Below the pieces are notes generated by a model. The model ran no database searches. It was not told the DNA's origin and was given only the letters and a program-made list of their open reading frames with translations. A DNA stretch of 64,000 nucleotides. It comes from an uncultured Clostridia bacterium. Its GTDB lineage: Bacteria; Bacillota; Clostridia; Christensenellales; Borkfalkiaceae. The DNA lies in NCBI GenBank assembly GCA_947625865.1, contig CANQQD010000004.1, forward strand, positions 1 through 64,000, written 5' to 3'. Below are positions 40,991 through 49,990 of the stretch, piece by piece. The translations under genes were made by a program, and so were the position numbers. The number at the start of each line of letters is the position of its first letter. The first letter of the stretch is position 1.

Positions 40991-41818
40991 ATGAAAAGGT
41001 TATTGAAGGTTTTAGCGGCTGTAACGAGTGTAATATGTGCGTCAATATTGACAATTGCTTTTTCGGCATGCCAACAAAATCAAAACGCAGCGGTGCATAA
41101 GGATTTCGGACAATTCAGCCAAAACGGTTACATGTTGACTTCGTTTGCAACGCGGGAAATCGGGTTGGATGAAGCCGTCGGCAAATTAACAAGCAGTTCA
41201 AGGCAAGCGATGACGGTGGCATATTTGCCCGAACCCCTCCCCACAGATGAAAGTACTATAACTGCTATGTTGAAACGCAGCAACCATATAGTCGTTACAA
41301 CTAAATTTTTCAAAGAGGGCAGCGAAGAGATGCAGGAAGAAGTTTCCGACCAAACGGGATTGGTTGTGAACGATTATCTTAAGAAAAACGCCATTAATGC
41401 CGCTACGGGTTTATCCATTAAAAATTTATATCTGACCGACGCCGGACTGGAGTTTATGGACGAGGAAAATAAAAAATTCAAGGAAAGCGACGATTATATA
41501 AATGTGCCTTTCGCCAATTTATATACATATCATACCGACGAGCAGGCAAACCATCTGATCGTGCAAATGCATGATTTTGTAGACATCCCCGCCAGCGCGT
41601 TGAGCGGAGGAGTGAACTGCTATTACAGGCAGGATACCGAAATACTGTACGACATAATACCGCTGGATAATAATAATTTATCAGGCCCCAGATATGCGCG
41701 CATAAGTAAATGGCAGACTTCGCTCGGCTCCGTTGTTTCTACAGCCGCCGATTCTATCCATGAAGGATATGTTTTTCAGGTTGAAGTGGAATGGATCGAA
41801 AAAGATGAGGTTGCCTGA
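40991..41818 (+). CDS. lipoprotein of unknown function under a regulated promoter
   Basis: Encodes 275 aa. The signal peptide ends FSAC with Cys27 as the lipid site; AAAGGAG lies upstream of the ATG. The mature part has many acidic stretches and a motif IPLDNNNLSGPRYARISKW near the end. No family recognised. A consensus promoter with palindromes and a divergent XRE gene suggest a two-gene regulated unit. It ends at a strong terminator. Confidence 0.65.
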   Translation: MKRLLKVLAAVTSVICASILTIAFSACQQNQNAAVHKDFGQFSQNGYMLTSFATREIGLDEAVGKLTSSSRQAMTVAYLPEPLPTDESTITAMLKRSNHIVVTTKFFKEGSEEMQEEVSDQTGLVVNDYLKKNAINAATGLSIKNLYLTDAGLEFMDEENKKFKESDDYINVPFANLYTYHTDEQANHLIVQMHDFVDIPASALSGGVNCYYRQDTEILYDIIPLDNNNLSGPRYARISKWQTSLGSVVSTAADSIHEGYVFQVEVEWIEKDEVA

Positions 41819-41845
41819 AGTCCTGTTATAAATCTCATAAACGAT

Positions 41846-41883
41846 AAAAAAGGCGGGGGAGTTTGTTGCTCCCCCGCCTTTTT
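41846..41883. terminator. bidirectional terminator
   Basis: AAAAAAGGCGGGGGAG and CTCCCCCGCCTTTTT form a strong stem around TTTGTTG, with U-runs in both directions. It ends the lipoprotein transcript and, from the other side, the tRNA-Leu transcript. Confidence 0.9.
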
Positions 41884-41965
41884 GGTGCGGATAACAGGAC
41901 TTGAACCTGCACCCTCGCGGACAGGATTCTAAGTCCTGCGCGTCTGCCAATTCCGCCATATCCGC
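41883..41965 (-). tRNA. tRNA-Leu (anticodon TAG)
   Basis: Minus-strand cloverleaf with acceptor GCGGATA/TATCCGC, encoded CCA (ending at 41883), an anticodon loop CTTAGAA with TAG, and the long variable arm typical of tRNA-Leu (CCGCGAGGG region). It reads CUA/CUG-type Leu codons. Confidence 0.94.
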
Positions 41966-42031
41966 ACAAAATATCAATACGTGTTGAGTTTTTTGCAAAA
42001 AATACGTGCGCCTGTATTCATTTGCTTATAT

Positions 42032-42060
42032 ATTGTAGTAAATAAAAGCCAAAAAGTCAA
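42032..42060 (-). promoter_or_regulatory. promoter of tRNA-Leu
   Basis: Minus strand: -35 TTGACT (42060-42055), 17-bp spacer, -10 TACAAT (42037-42032). An AACTCAACACGT word lies between this promoter and the tRNA. Confidence 0.7.
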
Positions 42061-42149
42061 CAGCAAAAATAAAAATTAGGTGAAAACCCTTTTAAATGCG
42101 CCGCGTTTATGCTAATATATTTACGGAAAATAAATTGACAGGTGCATAT

Positions 42150-42851
42150 ATGAGCTATATTACACTTGAAAATGTGTGCAAGCAATATAAGGTGGGCGAT
42201 ATAACCGTCGACGCCCTTAAAAACGCCTCGTTCGAGCTTGAGAACGGCGAGTTCGCCGTGGTCTTGGGCAGCTCCGGCGCGGGCAAAACCACCCTTTTGA
42301 ATCTGTTGGGCGGCATGGACGGCGCAACCTCGGGCAAAATAGTTCTGGACGGCAGGGAGATAACCGCTCTCGACAAGCGCGGGCTCACCGACTACCGCAG
42401 AAGCGACGTCGGCTTTGTGTTCCAGTTCTATAATTTAATGCCCAACCTCACCGCCCTTGAAAACGTTGAGATAGCCGTGGAGATCTGCAAAAACCACCTC
42501 GACCCCGCCGAGGTTTTAAAGGCTGTAGGGCTTGGGGACAGGTTCAACAACTTCCCCTCACAGCTCTCGGGCGGCGAGCAGCAGCGCGTTTCCATAGCCC
42601 GCGCCATAGCGAAAAACCCCAAGTTGCTCCTTTGCGACGAGCCAACGGGCGCCCTCGACTACGAGACGGGCAAAAAAATCTTAAAGCTCTTATACGACGC
42701 CGCAAAGGCGCGCAATAAGCTTGTCGTGACCGTCACGCACAACCAGGCTTTAAAGGATATGGCGGATAAGGTCATACACATAAGAAGCGGCAAAATAGAA
42801 AAAATAGAAAAGAACGAGCATCCCCTGCCCATAGACGACATAGAGTGGTAA
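42150..42851 (+). CDS. ABC transporter ATPase, LolD/MacB-like
   Basis: Encodes 233 aa from the ATG at 42150 (AGGTG upstream); the longer upstream reading is unlikely. Walker [10 protein letters not shown] (about 38-46), Q-loop [10 protein letters not shown], signature [13 protein letters not shown] and Walker [13 protein letters not shown]. Its partner permease starts five bases after the stop. Such pairs export lipids, peptides or antimicrobial compounds; substrate unknown. Confidence 0.9.
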   Translation: MSYITLENVCKQYKVGDITVDALKNASFELENGEFAVVLGSSGAGKTTLLNLLGGMDGATSGKIVLDGREITALDKRGLTDYRRSDVGFVFQFYNLMPNLTALENVEIAVEICKNHLDPAEVLKAVGLGDRFNNFPSQLSGGEQQRVSIARAIAKNPKLLLCDEPTGALDYETGKKILKLLYDAAKARNKLVVTVTHNQALKDMADKVIHIRSGKIEKIEKNEHPLPIDDIEW

Positions 42852-42855
42852 AAAA

Positions 42856-44805
42856 ATGAAAACCTACTTAAAAACGCTGGTACGTACGTTCAAAAAACAT
42901 ATAACGCGCCTCGTTTCCATAATCTTCATAGTCCTCGTCGCCGTGGGATTTTCCTCGGGCATCGGTCTTGCCGCCGATACGATAGGTTATTCCCTTTCGG
43001 ACTACTATAAATCGTCGAACGTGTGCGATTTTATAGTAAAAAGCACGACGGGGAACGGCTTTTCCGAAGCCGACGTCGCGGCTGTAAAAGATATATGCGC
43101 GGGTGCGCAGGTGCAGACGTTGTCAGCCGTTGACGCGAAGATCGGGGTCGCGGGAGAAGAGCGGTTAATGCGCCTGTATTTTATGGATTTCGACAACTGG
43201 AGCATAAACACCGTGAGGGAGGGCGGGTTTTTATCCGGGAAGATGCCCGCGGATGAGTCCTTTGCCCTCTCGGAAAACGGCGACAAACGGATCAAGGAAA
43301 TTCCCGCAGGCGAAAAAATAACGCTGGACTTTGCAAAAATTCTGGAGAGCTCCGCCTCTCTCAACGGCAGGGAGTTGCCCGCGCTTTACAAGAGCATGCT
43401 TGCGGGATTGGATAAGCCCGAAGTTGAAATAAGCGGCGTAGTAAATTCCCCGCTTTCCTTCGGCACGGACGGCGAGCCTGCCGCGATAGAGGAAAACGAC
43501 GGCAAGGGCACGCCCGACACCACAAACGCCATAAACGAGCTTGTTTCGGTGGACGGAATACTCTATATTTCCGACGCCCTCGTTCCGAGTATTTTCAACG
43601 TCAGAGTTTTGGGCACGACCGACATCTGGGTGGCGATGGAGGACCGCGAGCTTTTTTCCGACTTCGGCAGCGCGTACAAAAATCAAACCGAAGAGCAAAA
43701 ACTTAACATACTCTCGCATTTTACTGTGGACGGAGAGGAGACGGCAAGGGTTTTGACCCTATATGACAACTACTCCTTTTACGCGCTCCATTCCTATGGG
43801 GAAAAGGTGGAGCTTATAGGCTACGTGCTTATGGCGGCGTTTTTGTGCGTGACCGCGCTTGTCACGCTCTCCACAATGACAAGACTTCTTGAAGAGGAGC
43901 GCTCCGAAATAGCCTGTCTGAAAACGCTGGGCTATTCGTCCTTTAAAATAATCTTCAAATATCTGCTGTTTGCGGCTATAGCCACGGGCATAGGCGGCGT
44001 GGGCGCATACTTTGTGGGCGTGGGCTTGTCCTCGCTTTTGTATTGGGTGTTCGGCTATTCCTTTGATATGCCGCCCATGTCCCCCCACATTGCCGTTGCG
44101 TTCTTCCTTATAACGTTTGCGGTAATAGTTATTATAACTCTTGTCGCCACGTTCGCGGCTGGGCTAAAACTCACCTCGGCAACGCCGGCGAGCCTGCTTC
44201 GTCCGAAGGCTCCGAAACCCGGAAAAAAGGTAATAATAGAAAAGATTCCGGCTTTATGGAACAGGCTGTCGTTCAAATATAAGTCCACCGTGCGCAACGT
44301 TTTGAGGTTTAAGAGCCGTTTTGTTATGACGGTTGTGGCTGTGGGAATATCGATGGGGCTTGTAATGGCGGGTCTGACGCTTTTGGATATATGTCTTTTC
44401 CGCGGGGCGTACTCCGTATCCATACTTTTGGTTGCGCTCGTCGTAATATTTTTTGCGGGACTTCTCACCGCAGTGGTCATATATACGCTCACGAACATAA
44501 ACATAAGCGAACGCAACCGCGAACTTGCCACGCTCAAGGTGCTTGGATATTTCGACGGCGAGGTGGCGGGGTATATCTACCGCGAAATTTATATTGACGC
44601 GGCGATAGGCATAATAGTCGGTTATCCGCTATCCGCGCTGATAATGTACTTTTTATTTTCGATAATGAACGCCGGCACGTATGCGACCTTTATGTGGGCG
44701 GTTGCGCCGTTTGTGGTTTTCGGCTTTACGGCAATAGTCACGCTGTTGCTGAGGAGGCGGATCGTAAAAATTGATATGAACGAAAGTCTAAAAGCTAACG
44801 AATGA
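42856..44805 (+). CDS. FtsX-type ABC transporter permease
   Basis: Encodes 649 aa. One N-terminal span (about 15-40), a long extracellular domain (about 45-310), then two groups of FtsX/MacB-type membrane spans (about 320-440 and 490-640). MKTYLKTLVRTFKKHITRL and LATLKVLGYFDGEVAGYIYRE are typical of this permease class; the latter coupling helix recurs as CLKTLGYSSFKI. Acts with the ATPase immediately upstream. Confidence 0.88.
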   Translation: MKTYLKTLVRTFKKHITRLVSIIFIVLVAVGFSSGIGLAADTIGYSLSDYYKSSNVCDFIVKSTTGNGFSEADVAAVKDICAGAQVQTLSAVDAKIGVAGEERLMRLYFMDFDNWSINTVREGGFLSGKMPADESFALSENGDKRIKEIPAGEKITLDFAKILESSASLNGRELPALYKSMLAGLDKPEVEISGVVNSPLSFGTDGEPAAIEENDGKGTPDTTNAINELVSVDGILYISDALVPSIFNVRVLGTTDIWVAMEDRELFSDFGSAYKNQTEEQKLNILSHFTVDGEETARVLTLYDNYSFYALHSYGEKVELIGYVLMAAFLCVTALVTLSTMTRLLEEERSEIACLKTLGYSSFKIIFKYLLFAAIATGIGGVGAYFVGVGLSSLLYWVFGYSFDMPPMSPHIAVAFFLITFAVIVIITLVATFAAGLKLTSATPASLLRPKAPKPGKKVIIEKIPALWNRLSFKYKSTVRNVLRFKSRFVMTVVAVGISMGLVMAGLTLLDICLFRGAYSVSILLVALVVIFFAGLLTAVVIYTLTNINISERNRELATLKVLGYFDGEVAGYIYREIYIDAAIGIIVGYPLSALIMYFLFSIMNAGTYATFMWAVAPFVVFGFTAIVTLLLRRRIVKIDMNESLKANE

Positions 44806-45334
44806 AGTTCACAAAAATTTTCGTGCGGTTGCGCGCACTCAAATTTTTCGTGATTTGAGGGCGCGTGCCCACTTGCCGCGATAATAAGGGCGCACATATA
44901 ATATAATCGCGGCAATTCACCCCGCCGAGGCGAAAGGGTTCGCAAATTGGGGCGCGCTGGCGCAGGGAAACCATGCTTGCGCCATTAATTATTTAGAAAT
45001 TGCTCGTATCTGCGCACTTGCTAACTTCGTAATTACAAGGTTCTGCTTGCTTCTAACCGCTTGCAAACTTCGTAATTACAGTTTTCCTTGGCTTCTTCCC
45101 CTTGGGGGGGGAAGCTCCCGCGTAGCGGGTGATGGGAGGGGTAATAAAAAACAATCATACTCCCACCTGTCGACTACGTCGACACCCTCCCCCGTCGGCG
45201 ACGGAAGAGGGCAAGTGGAGTGGACACGCCGCTTGATTTGCGCTAACCTTCGTCTATCGTAAACGCAATTAAGATACTAAGGTCAAGCGTTACGCTTGTA
45301 AAAAATTTACGGTAAAAAAACAGGGCGCGCGCTA
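44806..45334. repeat. intergenic repeat locus with R4 words and R1 copy c
   Basis: No gene is seen in this 585-base gap up to the hydrogenase start. TGCTCGTATCTGCGCACTTG and ACTTCGTAATTACAA (45001-45038) are shared with 59110-59147 (repeat R4), and the ACTTCGTAATTACAG word is repeated at 45067-45081. R1 copy c occupies 45086-45215 and lacks the ~120-bp insert seen in copies b and d, reading straight from the G-run to AAGCTCCCGCGTAGCGGG. Confidence 0.7.
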
Positions 45335-45363
45335 TTGAAAAATAAGTTGACATATGTTATAAT
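45335..45363 (+). promoter_or_regulatory. promoter of the hydrogenase gene
   Basis: -35 TTGAAA (45335-45340), 17-bp spacer, -10 TATAAT (45358-45363). The leader is about 20 nt, containing GAGGGAG as the ribosome site. Confidence 0.7.
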
Positions 45364-45390
45364 TTTAAGCACTAACGAGGGAGCATTATT

Positions 45391-46905
45391 ATGAAACAAC
45401 AGAGCGTAGTAACAGAATTAAGAAAAAAGATATTCACCGAGGTTGCAAGAGTGGCTTACGAATCGGAGCACGTTGCAACCGATCTGGAGGAAATACCCTA
45501 TCTCATCACCCCGGACGAGGTTCCCCGCTACCGCGAGAGCATCTACCGCGAGAGGCAGATAGCCGCCGAGCGCGTGCGCCTTGCGATGGGGCTTTCGCTG
45601 CGCCCCGCAAACAAGCCCGTAAACATAACCTCGGGCATCTCGCGCAGCACGATTGCCGATAAATATTACGAGCCGCCGCTGATGCAGGTAATACCCTCGG
45701 CGTGCGACAAGTGTCCCGACAACGAGTACTTCGTGACCGACCAGTGCCGCGGCTGCGTGGCCCGTTCCTGCGTGAAGAACTGCCCCAAGGGCGCCGTGTC
45801 GATAGTTAACGGTAAGTCTTATATAGACCAGTCCAAGTGCATAAAGTGCGGCAGATGCAAGGCGAGCTGTCCCTATGACGCCATCGCCCACCGCACCCGC
45901 CCCTGTGCGAGCGCGTGCGGCATAAACGCCATTTCCACCGACGAGTACGGCAGGGCGCACATAAACAACGACAAGTGCGTTGCATGCGGGCAGTGTATGT
46001 CGGCATGCCCGTTCGGGGCGATAGCCGATAAATCGCAGATATTCCAGCTCATTCAGGCAATAAAGCAGGGCGACGAGGTGGTTGCCGCCGTCGCTCCCGC
46101 AATAATAGGACAGTTCGGACCAAAGGTCACCCCGGGAAAAATGAAGTCGGCGTTTCTGGCGTTGGGCTTCAAGGATGTCTACGAGGTAGCCGTGGGCGCG
46201 GACGTCGGCTGCATAGCCGAGGCGCACCACTATGTGAACGAGGTAAAAACGGGCAAGTTGCCCTTCCTTTTCACAAGCTGCTGCCCCGCATGGGCAGTGC
46301 TTGTAAAGACGCAGTTCCCCGACCTTGCAAGCGAGGTTTCGGAGGAGTTGACCCCCATGGTCGCAACGGCGCGCTCCATAAAGGTGAACCGCCCCAACGC
46401 GAGGGTAGTATTTATAGGACCGTGCGCCGCCAAGAAGCTGGAGGCGTCCCGCCGCGAGGTGAAGAGCCATGTGGATTTTGTGCTGACCTTTGAGGAGCTT
46501 GCGGGAATGTTCGCCGCAAAGAACCTCAATTTGGAGGAGCTCGAGGATCTGCCCATCAACTTCGAGGCAACGGGCGCGGGCAGGGGCTATGCCTGCTCGG
46601 GCGGCGTTTCGCAGGCTATTGAAAAGTGCATAAACGAGTACTATCCCGGCACCGAGGTCAAAATAGCGCACGCCGAGGGACTTGCCGATTGCCGCAAGGC
46701 GTTGATGCTCGCCAAGGCGGGCAAATACAACGGCTATATGATAGAGGGTATGGGCTGCCCCGGCGGCTGCGTTGCGGGCGTGGGCACTATAATCCCTCCC
46801 GAGCGCGCAAAGATAGCCGTGGACCAGATGGTGAAGAGCAGCGACAAGGCCATTCCCTCCAAGGATCTGGAGGATCTGGCAGCCGTGCTCACAAAAATGG
46901 ATTGA
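45391..46905 (+). CDS. [FeFe]-hydrogenase, group B-like, with two [4Fe-4S] ferredoxin domains
   Basis: Encodes 504 aa. Cys-rich motifs at about 107-215 include an extra DKCPDNEYFVTDQCRGCVARSCVKNCPKG cluster and two C-x-x-C-x-x-C-x-x-x-C ferredoxin motifs. The H-cluster motifs are TSCCPAW (Cys297/298), GPCAAKK (Cys345) and CPGGCVAG (Cys456/460), in line with the B-type family. It should reversibly reduce protons with ferredoxin electrons. No maturases HydEFG or partner subunits are in view, so activity depends on genes elsewhere. It is monocistronic. Confidence 0.9.
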   Translation: MKQQSVVTELRKKIFTEVARVAYESEHVATDLEEIPYLITPDEVPRYRESIYRERQIAAERVRLAMGLSLRPANKPVNITSGISRSTIADKYYEPPLMQVIPSACDKCPDNEYFVTDQCRGCVARSCVKNCPKGAVSIVNGKSYIDQSKCIKCGRCKASCPYDAIAHRTRPCASACGINAISTDEYGRAHINNDKCVACGQCMSACPFGAIADKSQIFQLIQAIKQGDEVVAAVAPAIIGQFGPKVTPGKMKSAFLALGFKDVYEVAVGADVGCIAEAHHYVNEVKTGKLPFLFTSCCPAWAVLVKTQFPDLASEVSEELTPMVATARSIKVNRPNARVVFIGPCAAKKLEASRREVKSHVDFVLTFEELAGMFAAKNLNLEELEDLPINFEATGAGRGYACSGGVSQAIEKCINEYYPGTEVKIAHAEGLADCRKALMLAKAGKYNGYMIEGMGCPGGCVAGVGTIIPPERAKIAVDQMVKSSDKAIPSKDLEDLAAVLTKMD

Positions 46906-46918
46906 CCGTAAACAAAAC

Positions 46919-46957
46919 GAACGGCGGCATTTCTGCCGCCGTTCTTATGATTTTTTC
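46919..46957. terminator. terminator between convergent hydrogenase and lipoprotein genes
   Basis: AACGGCGGCA and TGCCGCCGTT form a perfect stem around TTTC; TTTTTT follows at 46951. Confidence 0.78.
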
Positions 46958-46960
46958 AGC

Positions 46961-47986
46961 TTACCCAAACAGGAACCCGAAGTTTTTATCGCCCGCTATT
47001 TTATAAATTTCGTTCTTACCCTCAACGGAAAATATGTCCGCGGAGTATATGACGAGGTTTACCGCCGCGCTCTCCAAACGGTATGCGGGCGCGCCCGTAA
47101 TGCCGTCATAAGCAACAAATTCAAACTTGCCCAAGCCCGTATATTCGCCGATTTTTTGTTCGTCGGCTCCGTAGACAGCGTAGCTTTCGAACACGGGATT
47201 GCCCTCGGTTGTAAACGCGTGCCGCGTCGGTTCTGCATTTTCAAAGGTGCAGCCGCCGGTAAAGCGGTAATATTCGTCGCCGATCTGCACGAAGCCGTTG
47301 GTTATCCTTATGGAATATGTCTCGTCTGCGGTGTAAAAATCGTACTGCACATATCCGCCGCCGGTATATTCCTCCTTGCCGCTCACAGGGGTCATCGCCG
47401 AGGACAGGAGGGCATAAGCGTTTTCAATATCCTCCCGGTCGGAGGAATAGTCGACATTCTTTAACGATCCGGGCGCAACGCCTATATAAGCCTGCTCGCG
47501 TCGCACCTTCAGAATATCGTCTTTGCTTAAGCCCGCCGCCCAAGGATAGAGCCCGGCGAAGGTAGTGGTGGGTATCGGTCTGTCAAAGTCAAGCGCAGCC
47601 ACATACAGACGGTCGTACAGTGTTTCGCCGTCGCCGCCTATGGTAAAGGTTATCGTAAGCGCCCCGCCGTCCCCGATGTCAAACTGCAACACCCACGCGC
47701 CGTAGCCTATGTCGCGCTGGGGCTTGCCTATTTTTAATATGACGTCGTTCAGGCTCATTCCGGTCTGTATTTGACGGCACTGCGCCAAAGTGGGCAGATC
47801 GTTCTTTTTCCACCCGAACCAGGTGTCGGGTTGTTCCTTATCCACATAGGGAGCCGTAACGGTTCGTGTGCTTTGGGAGTCTTGCTCTCCGCCTTGGGAG
47901 TCGCCCTTATCGGGGGCTGCGCATGCGGCGAGCGAAAAAGCGCACACGGCGCACAAAACGGGCAAAACAAATTTTTTAAACTTCAT
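46961..47986 (-). CDS. lipoprotein with a BamE/SmpA-like segment
   Basis: Encodes 341 aa from the ATG at 47986, preceded by GGAGGTGAGGG. Signal peptide with lipobox LAAC. The segment around residues 75-130 (IQTGMSLNDVILKIGKPQ ... WVLQFDIGDGG) resembles the small BamE/SmpA-type fold repeat; the rest is unfamiliar. Surface-exposed accessory protein of unknown role, with its own consensus promoter. Confidence 0.65.
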   Translation of the reverse strand: MKFKKFVLPVLCAVCAFSLAACAAPDKGDSQGGEQDSQSTRTVTAPYVDKEQPDTWFGWKKNDLPTLAQCRQIQTGMSLNDVILKIGKPQRDIGYGAWVLQFDIGDGGALTITFTIGGDGETLYDRLYVAALDFDRPIPTTTFAGLYPWAAGLSKDDILKVRREQAYIGVAPGSLKNVDYSSDREDIENAYALLSSAMTPVSGKEEYTGGGYVQYDFYTADETYSIRITNGFVQIGDEYYRFTGGCTFENAEPTRHAFTTEGNPVFESYAVYGADEQKIGEYTGLGKFEFVAYDGITGAPAYRLESAAVNLVIYSADIFSVEGKNEIYKIAGDKNFGFLFG

Positions 47987-48020
47987 ATTTCCCTCACCTC
48001 CGATATGCTTTATTGCAATT

Positions 48021-48049
48021 ATTATAATGTATAAAAAAGCCGATGTCAA
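48021..48049 (-). promoter_or_regulatory. promoter of the 341-aa lipoprotein gene
   Basis: Minus strand: -35 TTGACA (48049-48044), 17-bp spacer, -10 TATAAT (48026-48021), both perfect hexamers. Confidence 0.8.
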
Positions 48050-48102
48050 GTGAGGGGTACTTTAAAGGGATATTTTAATAAACGGGGGCAATAATTTAAA
48101 TT

Positions 48103-48954
48103 ATGTACGATATAGCTATAATAGGCGGCGGACCGGCCGGAGTTTCCGCGGCGATAAACGCAAAAATTCTCAACAAATCATATATCTGGCTCTCGAGCCG
48201 CCCCACGTCGAAGAAGGTGGAGCGCGCAGAGCTCATAAAGAACTACCCGGGGCTGCCCAACGTCACGGGCGAACAGCTTGCGTGGGCGCTCATGCACCAC
48301 ACCGAGAGCATGGGCATAGGACTCACCGAAGAGGTCGTTACGGGAGTTTACGAGACGGGCGGAAAATTTACGCTGCTTGTCGGCGACAAGGACTATGACG
48401 CAAAGACGGTGATACTTTGTCTCGGCGTGGAGGCGGCAAAGCCCGTTGAGGGCGAGGAGGAGTTTTTGGGCAGGGGCATAAGCTATTGCGCCACTTGCGA
48501 CGGCATGCTCTATAAGGGCAAGAGGATCGCCGTTGTCTGCACCGACAAACGCTTCGAGCATGAAATAGAATATTTGTGCTCAATTGCGGGAACGTGTTAT
48601 GTTTTTCCCCTCTACAGGGGCTATGAAATAAGGGCGGAGAACGCAAAGACCGTGTTGAAGTCCCCGCAAAAATACGAGGGCGACGCGCGGCTTAAGCGGG
48701 TTATTTATAAGGGCGGCTCGCTCGATGTGGACGGCGTATTCATATTGAAGAGCGCGATATCTCCCGCGACGCTCGTGCACGGGCTGCACGTCGCGGATGG
48801 TCACATAGCGGTGGACAGGGGCTGCGCCACCAATATAGCGGGGATATTCGCCGCGGGCGACTGCACGGGCAGACCATACCAATATGTAAAGGCGGTGGGC
48901 GAGGGAAACGTCGCCGTACATTCGGCGGTGGAATATATGGCAAACGCGGAATAA
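48103..48954 (+). CDS. thioredoxin-reductase-like flavoprotein lacking NADPH motifs (FFTR-like)
   Basis: Encodes 283 aa. FAD-binding GGGPAGVSAA (about 8-17), redox pair CATC (Cys129, Cys132) and the closing GIFAAGDCTG motif are intact. In ordinary thioredoxin reductases the middle domain carries GGGxxA and HRRxxxR for NADPH; here those positions read VVCTDKRFEHE and LYRGYEIR. Loss of these motifs is the defining feature of ferredoxin-dependent flavin thioredoxin reductases known from Clostridium. It therefore probably takes electrons from ferredoxin to reduce thioredoxin. No thioredoxin gene is adjacent. The ribosome site GGGGGC is 13 bases upstream. Confidence 0.78.
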   Translation: MYDIAIIGGGPAGVSAAINAKILNKSYIWLSSRPTSKKVERAELIKNYPGLPNVTGEQLAWALMHHTESMGIGLTEEVVTGVYETGGKFTLLVGDKDYDAKTVILCLGVEAAKPVEGEEEFLGRGISYCATCDGMLYKGKRIAVVCTDKRFEHEIEYLCSIAGTCYVFPLYRGYEIRAENAKTVLKSPQKYEGDARLKRVIYKGGSLDVDGVFILKSAISPATLVHGLHVADGHIAVDRGCATNIAGIFAAGDCTGRPYQYVKAVGEGNVAVHSAVEYMANAE

Positions 48955-48967
48955 CGCTTTATTTTAA

Positions 48968-49000
48968 GCGGCGGAGGGCGCAGGCTGCGCCCTCCGCCGC
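48968..49000. terminator. GC-rich hairpin after the thioredoxin-reductase-like gene
   Basis: GCGGCGGAGGGCGCA and TGCGCCCTCCGCCGC form a perfect 15-bp stem. The U-run is absent, so it may be an RNA-stability hairpin or a weak terminator. Confidence 0.5.
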
Positions 49001-49016
49001 ATATTATAAAAACCGC

Positions 49017-49045
49017 TTGCAAATAGCGCGCCGTCGTGGTAAAAT
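49017..49045 (+). promoter_or_regulatory. promoter of prmA, apparently leaderless
   Basis: -35 TTGCAA (49017-49022), 17-bp spacer, -10 TAAAAT (49040-49045). The ATG is at 49052, about where transcription should start, and no ribosome site is present. Confidence 0.6.
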
Positions 49046-49051
49046 GATTTT

Positions 49052-49990
49052 ATGAAATTTATAGAATACACCGTTCATACGACAACCGAGGGCAGCGAAC
49101 TCGTTGCCGACATAATGTGGCGATACACAAGCTACGGCGTGGCTATCTCCGACATAAAGGACGTCATAGCCCTGCAAGAGAACAAGGTAATGTATTGGGA
49201 CTACATAGACGAGGACGTGTTAAAGGAGCGCGGGGACGTGCTCGTAAAGGCTTTTGTGCCTTTGGACGAGGCGGATAAAATTCTGCCTAAGATACGCGCC
49301 GACCTCGAAGAGCTGCAAAAAAACAGCCAAGACTTTTTGTGCGTGGGCACGCTTGAAACCTCCCGCCGCGAGGTGGAGGGCGACGACTGGATAGAAATTT
49401 GGAAAAAGCATTTCCGACCCATACATTTGGGCAATATAGTAGTCTGCCCCGAATGGATAGATTACAAAAAGAGCGCGGGTGAAAAGATAGTAAAGCTCGA
49501 CTCCAACATGGCGTTCGGCACGGGCGAACACGAAACTACCGCAATGTGCGTAAAGCTTTTGCAGGAATATCTCACGCCCGAAAGCGTCTGCATAGACGTG
49601 GGTTGCGGCAGCGGGATCCTCGGCATCTCCGCCGTAAAGCTCGGCGCAAAGCTTGCTTATCTCACCGATATAGACTACGTTGCGGTGGAGAGCGCAAAGC
49701 ACAACGCGCAGATAAACGGTGTGGAAAATAAGGTCGTGGTGGCGCACTCAAATCTCCTGGAGGACGCAAACATAAAGGGCGACATAATGCTTGCAAATAT
49801 CACCGCCGAAATTCTGGTTGGGCTGGCGCCGTCCATACCCAAAAACCTCAAAAAGGGCGGCGCGCTCATTCTGAGCGGAATTATAGAGAGCCGCCTTAAT
49901 ATGGTTATAGACGCGTTCACCGCGCAAAACCTCACTTTGGATAAAAAGATAAAAGAGGGCGAATGGATAGCCCTTGCCTTTAAATCATGA
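49052..49990 (+). CDS. prmA: ribosomal protein L11 methyltransferase
   Basis: Encodes 312 aa. The N-terminal beta-alpha substrate domain (about 1-100) is followed by the Rossmann methyltransferase with SAM motif VGCGSGILGI (about 180-189) and LANI at about 250, as in PrmA. It trimethylates L11. The last codons overlap rsmE by four bases. Confidence 0.93.
   Translation: MKFIEYTVHTTTEGSELVADIMWRYTSYGVAISDIKDVIALQENKVMYWDYIDEDVLKERGDVLVKAFVPLDEADKILPKIRADLEELQKNSQDFLCVGTLETSRREVEGDDWIEIWKKHFRPIHLGNIVVCPEWIDYKKSAGEKIVKLDSNMAFGTGEHETTAMCVKLLQEYLTPESVCIDVGCGSGILGISAVKLGAKLAYLTDIDYVAVESAKHNAQINGVENKVVVAHSNLLEDANIKGDIMLANITAEILVGLAPSIPKNLKKGGALILSGIIESRLNMVIDAFTAQNLTLDKKIKEGEWIALAFKS

Noticed and set aside
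42096-42149. N-terminal extension of the LolD-like ATPase
   Set aside because: The ATG at 42150 starts exactly at the conserved ATPase beginning and has a better ribosome site.
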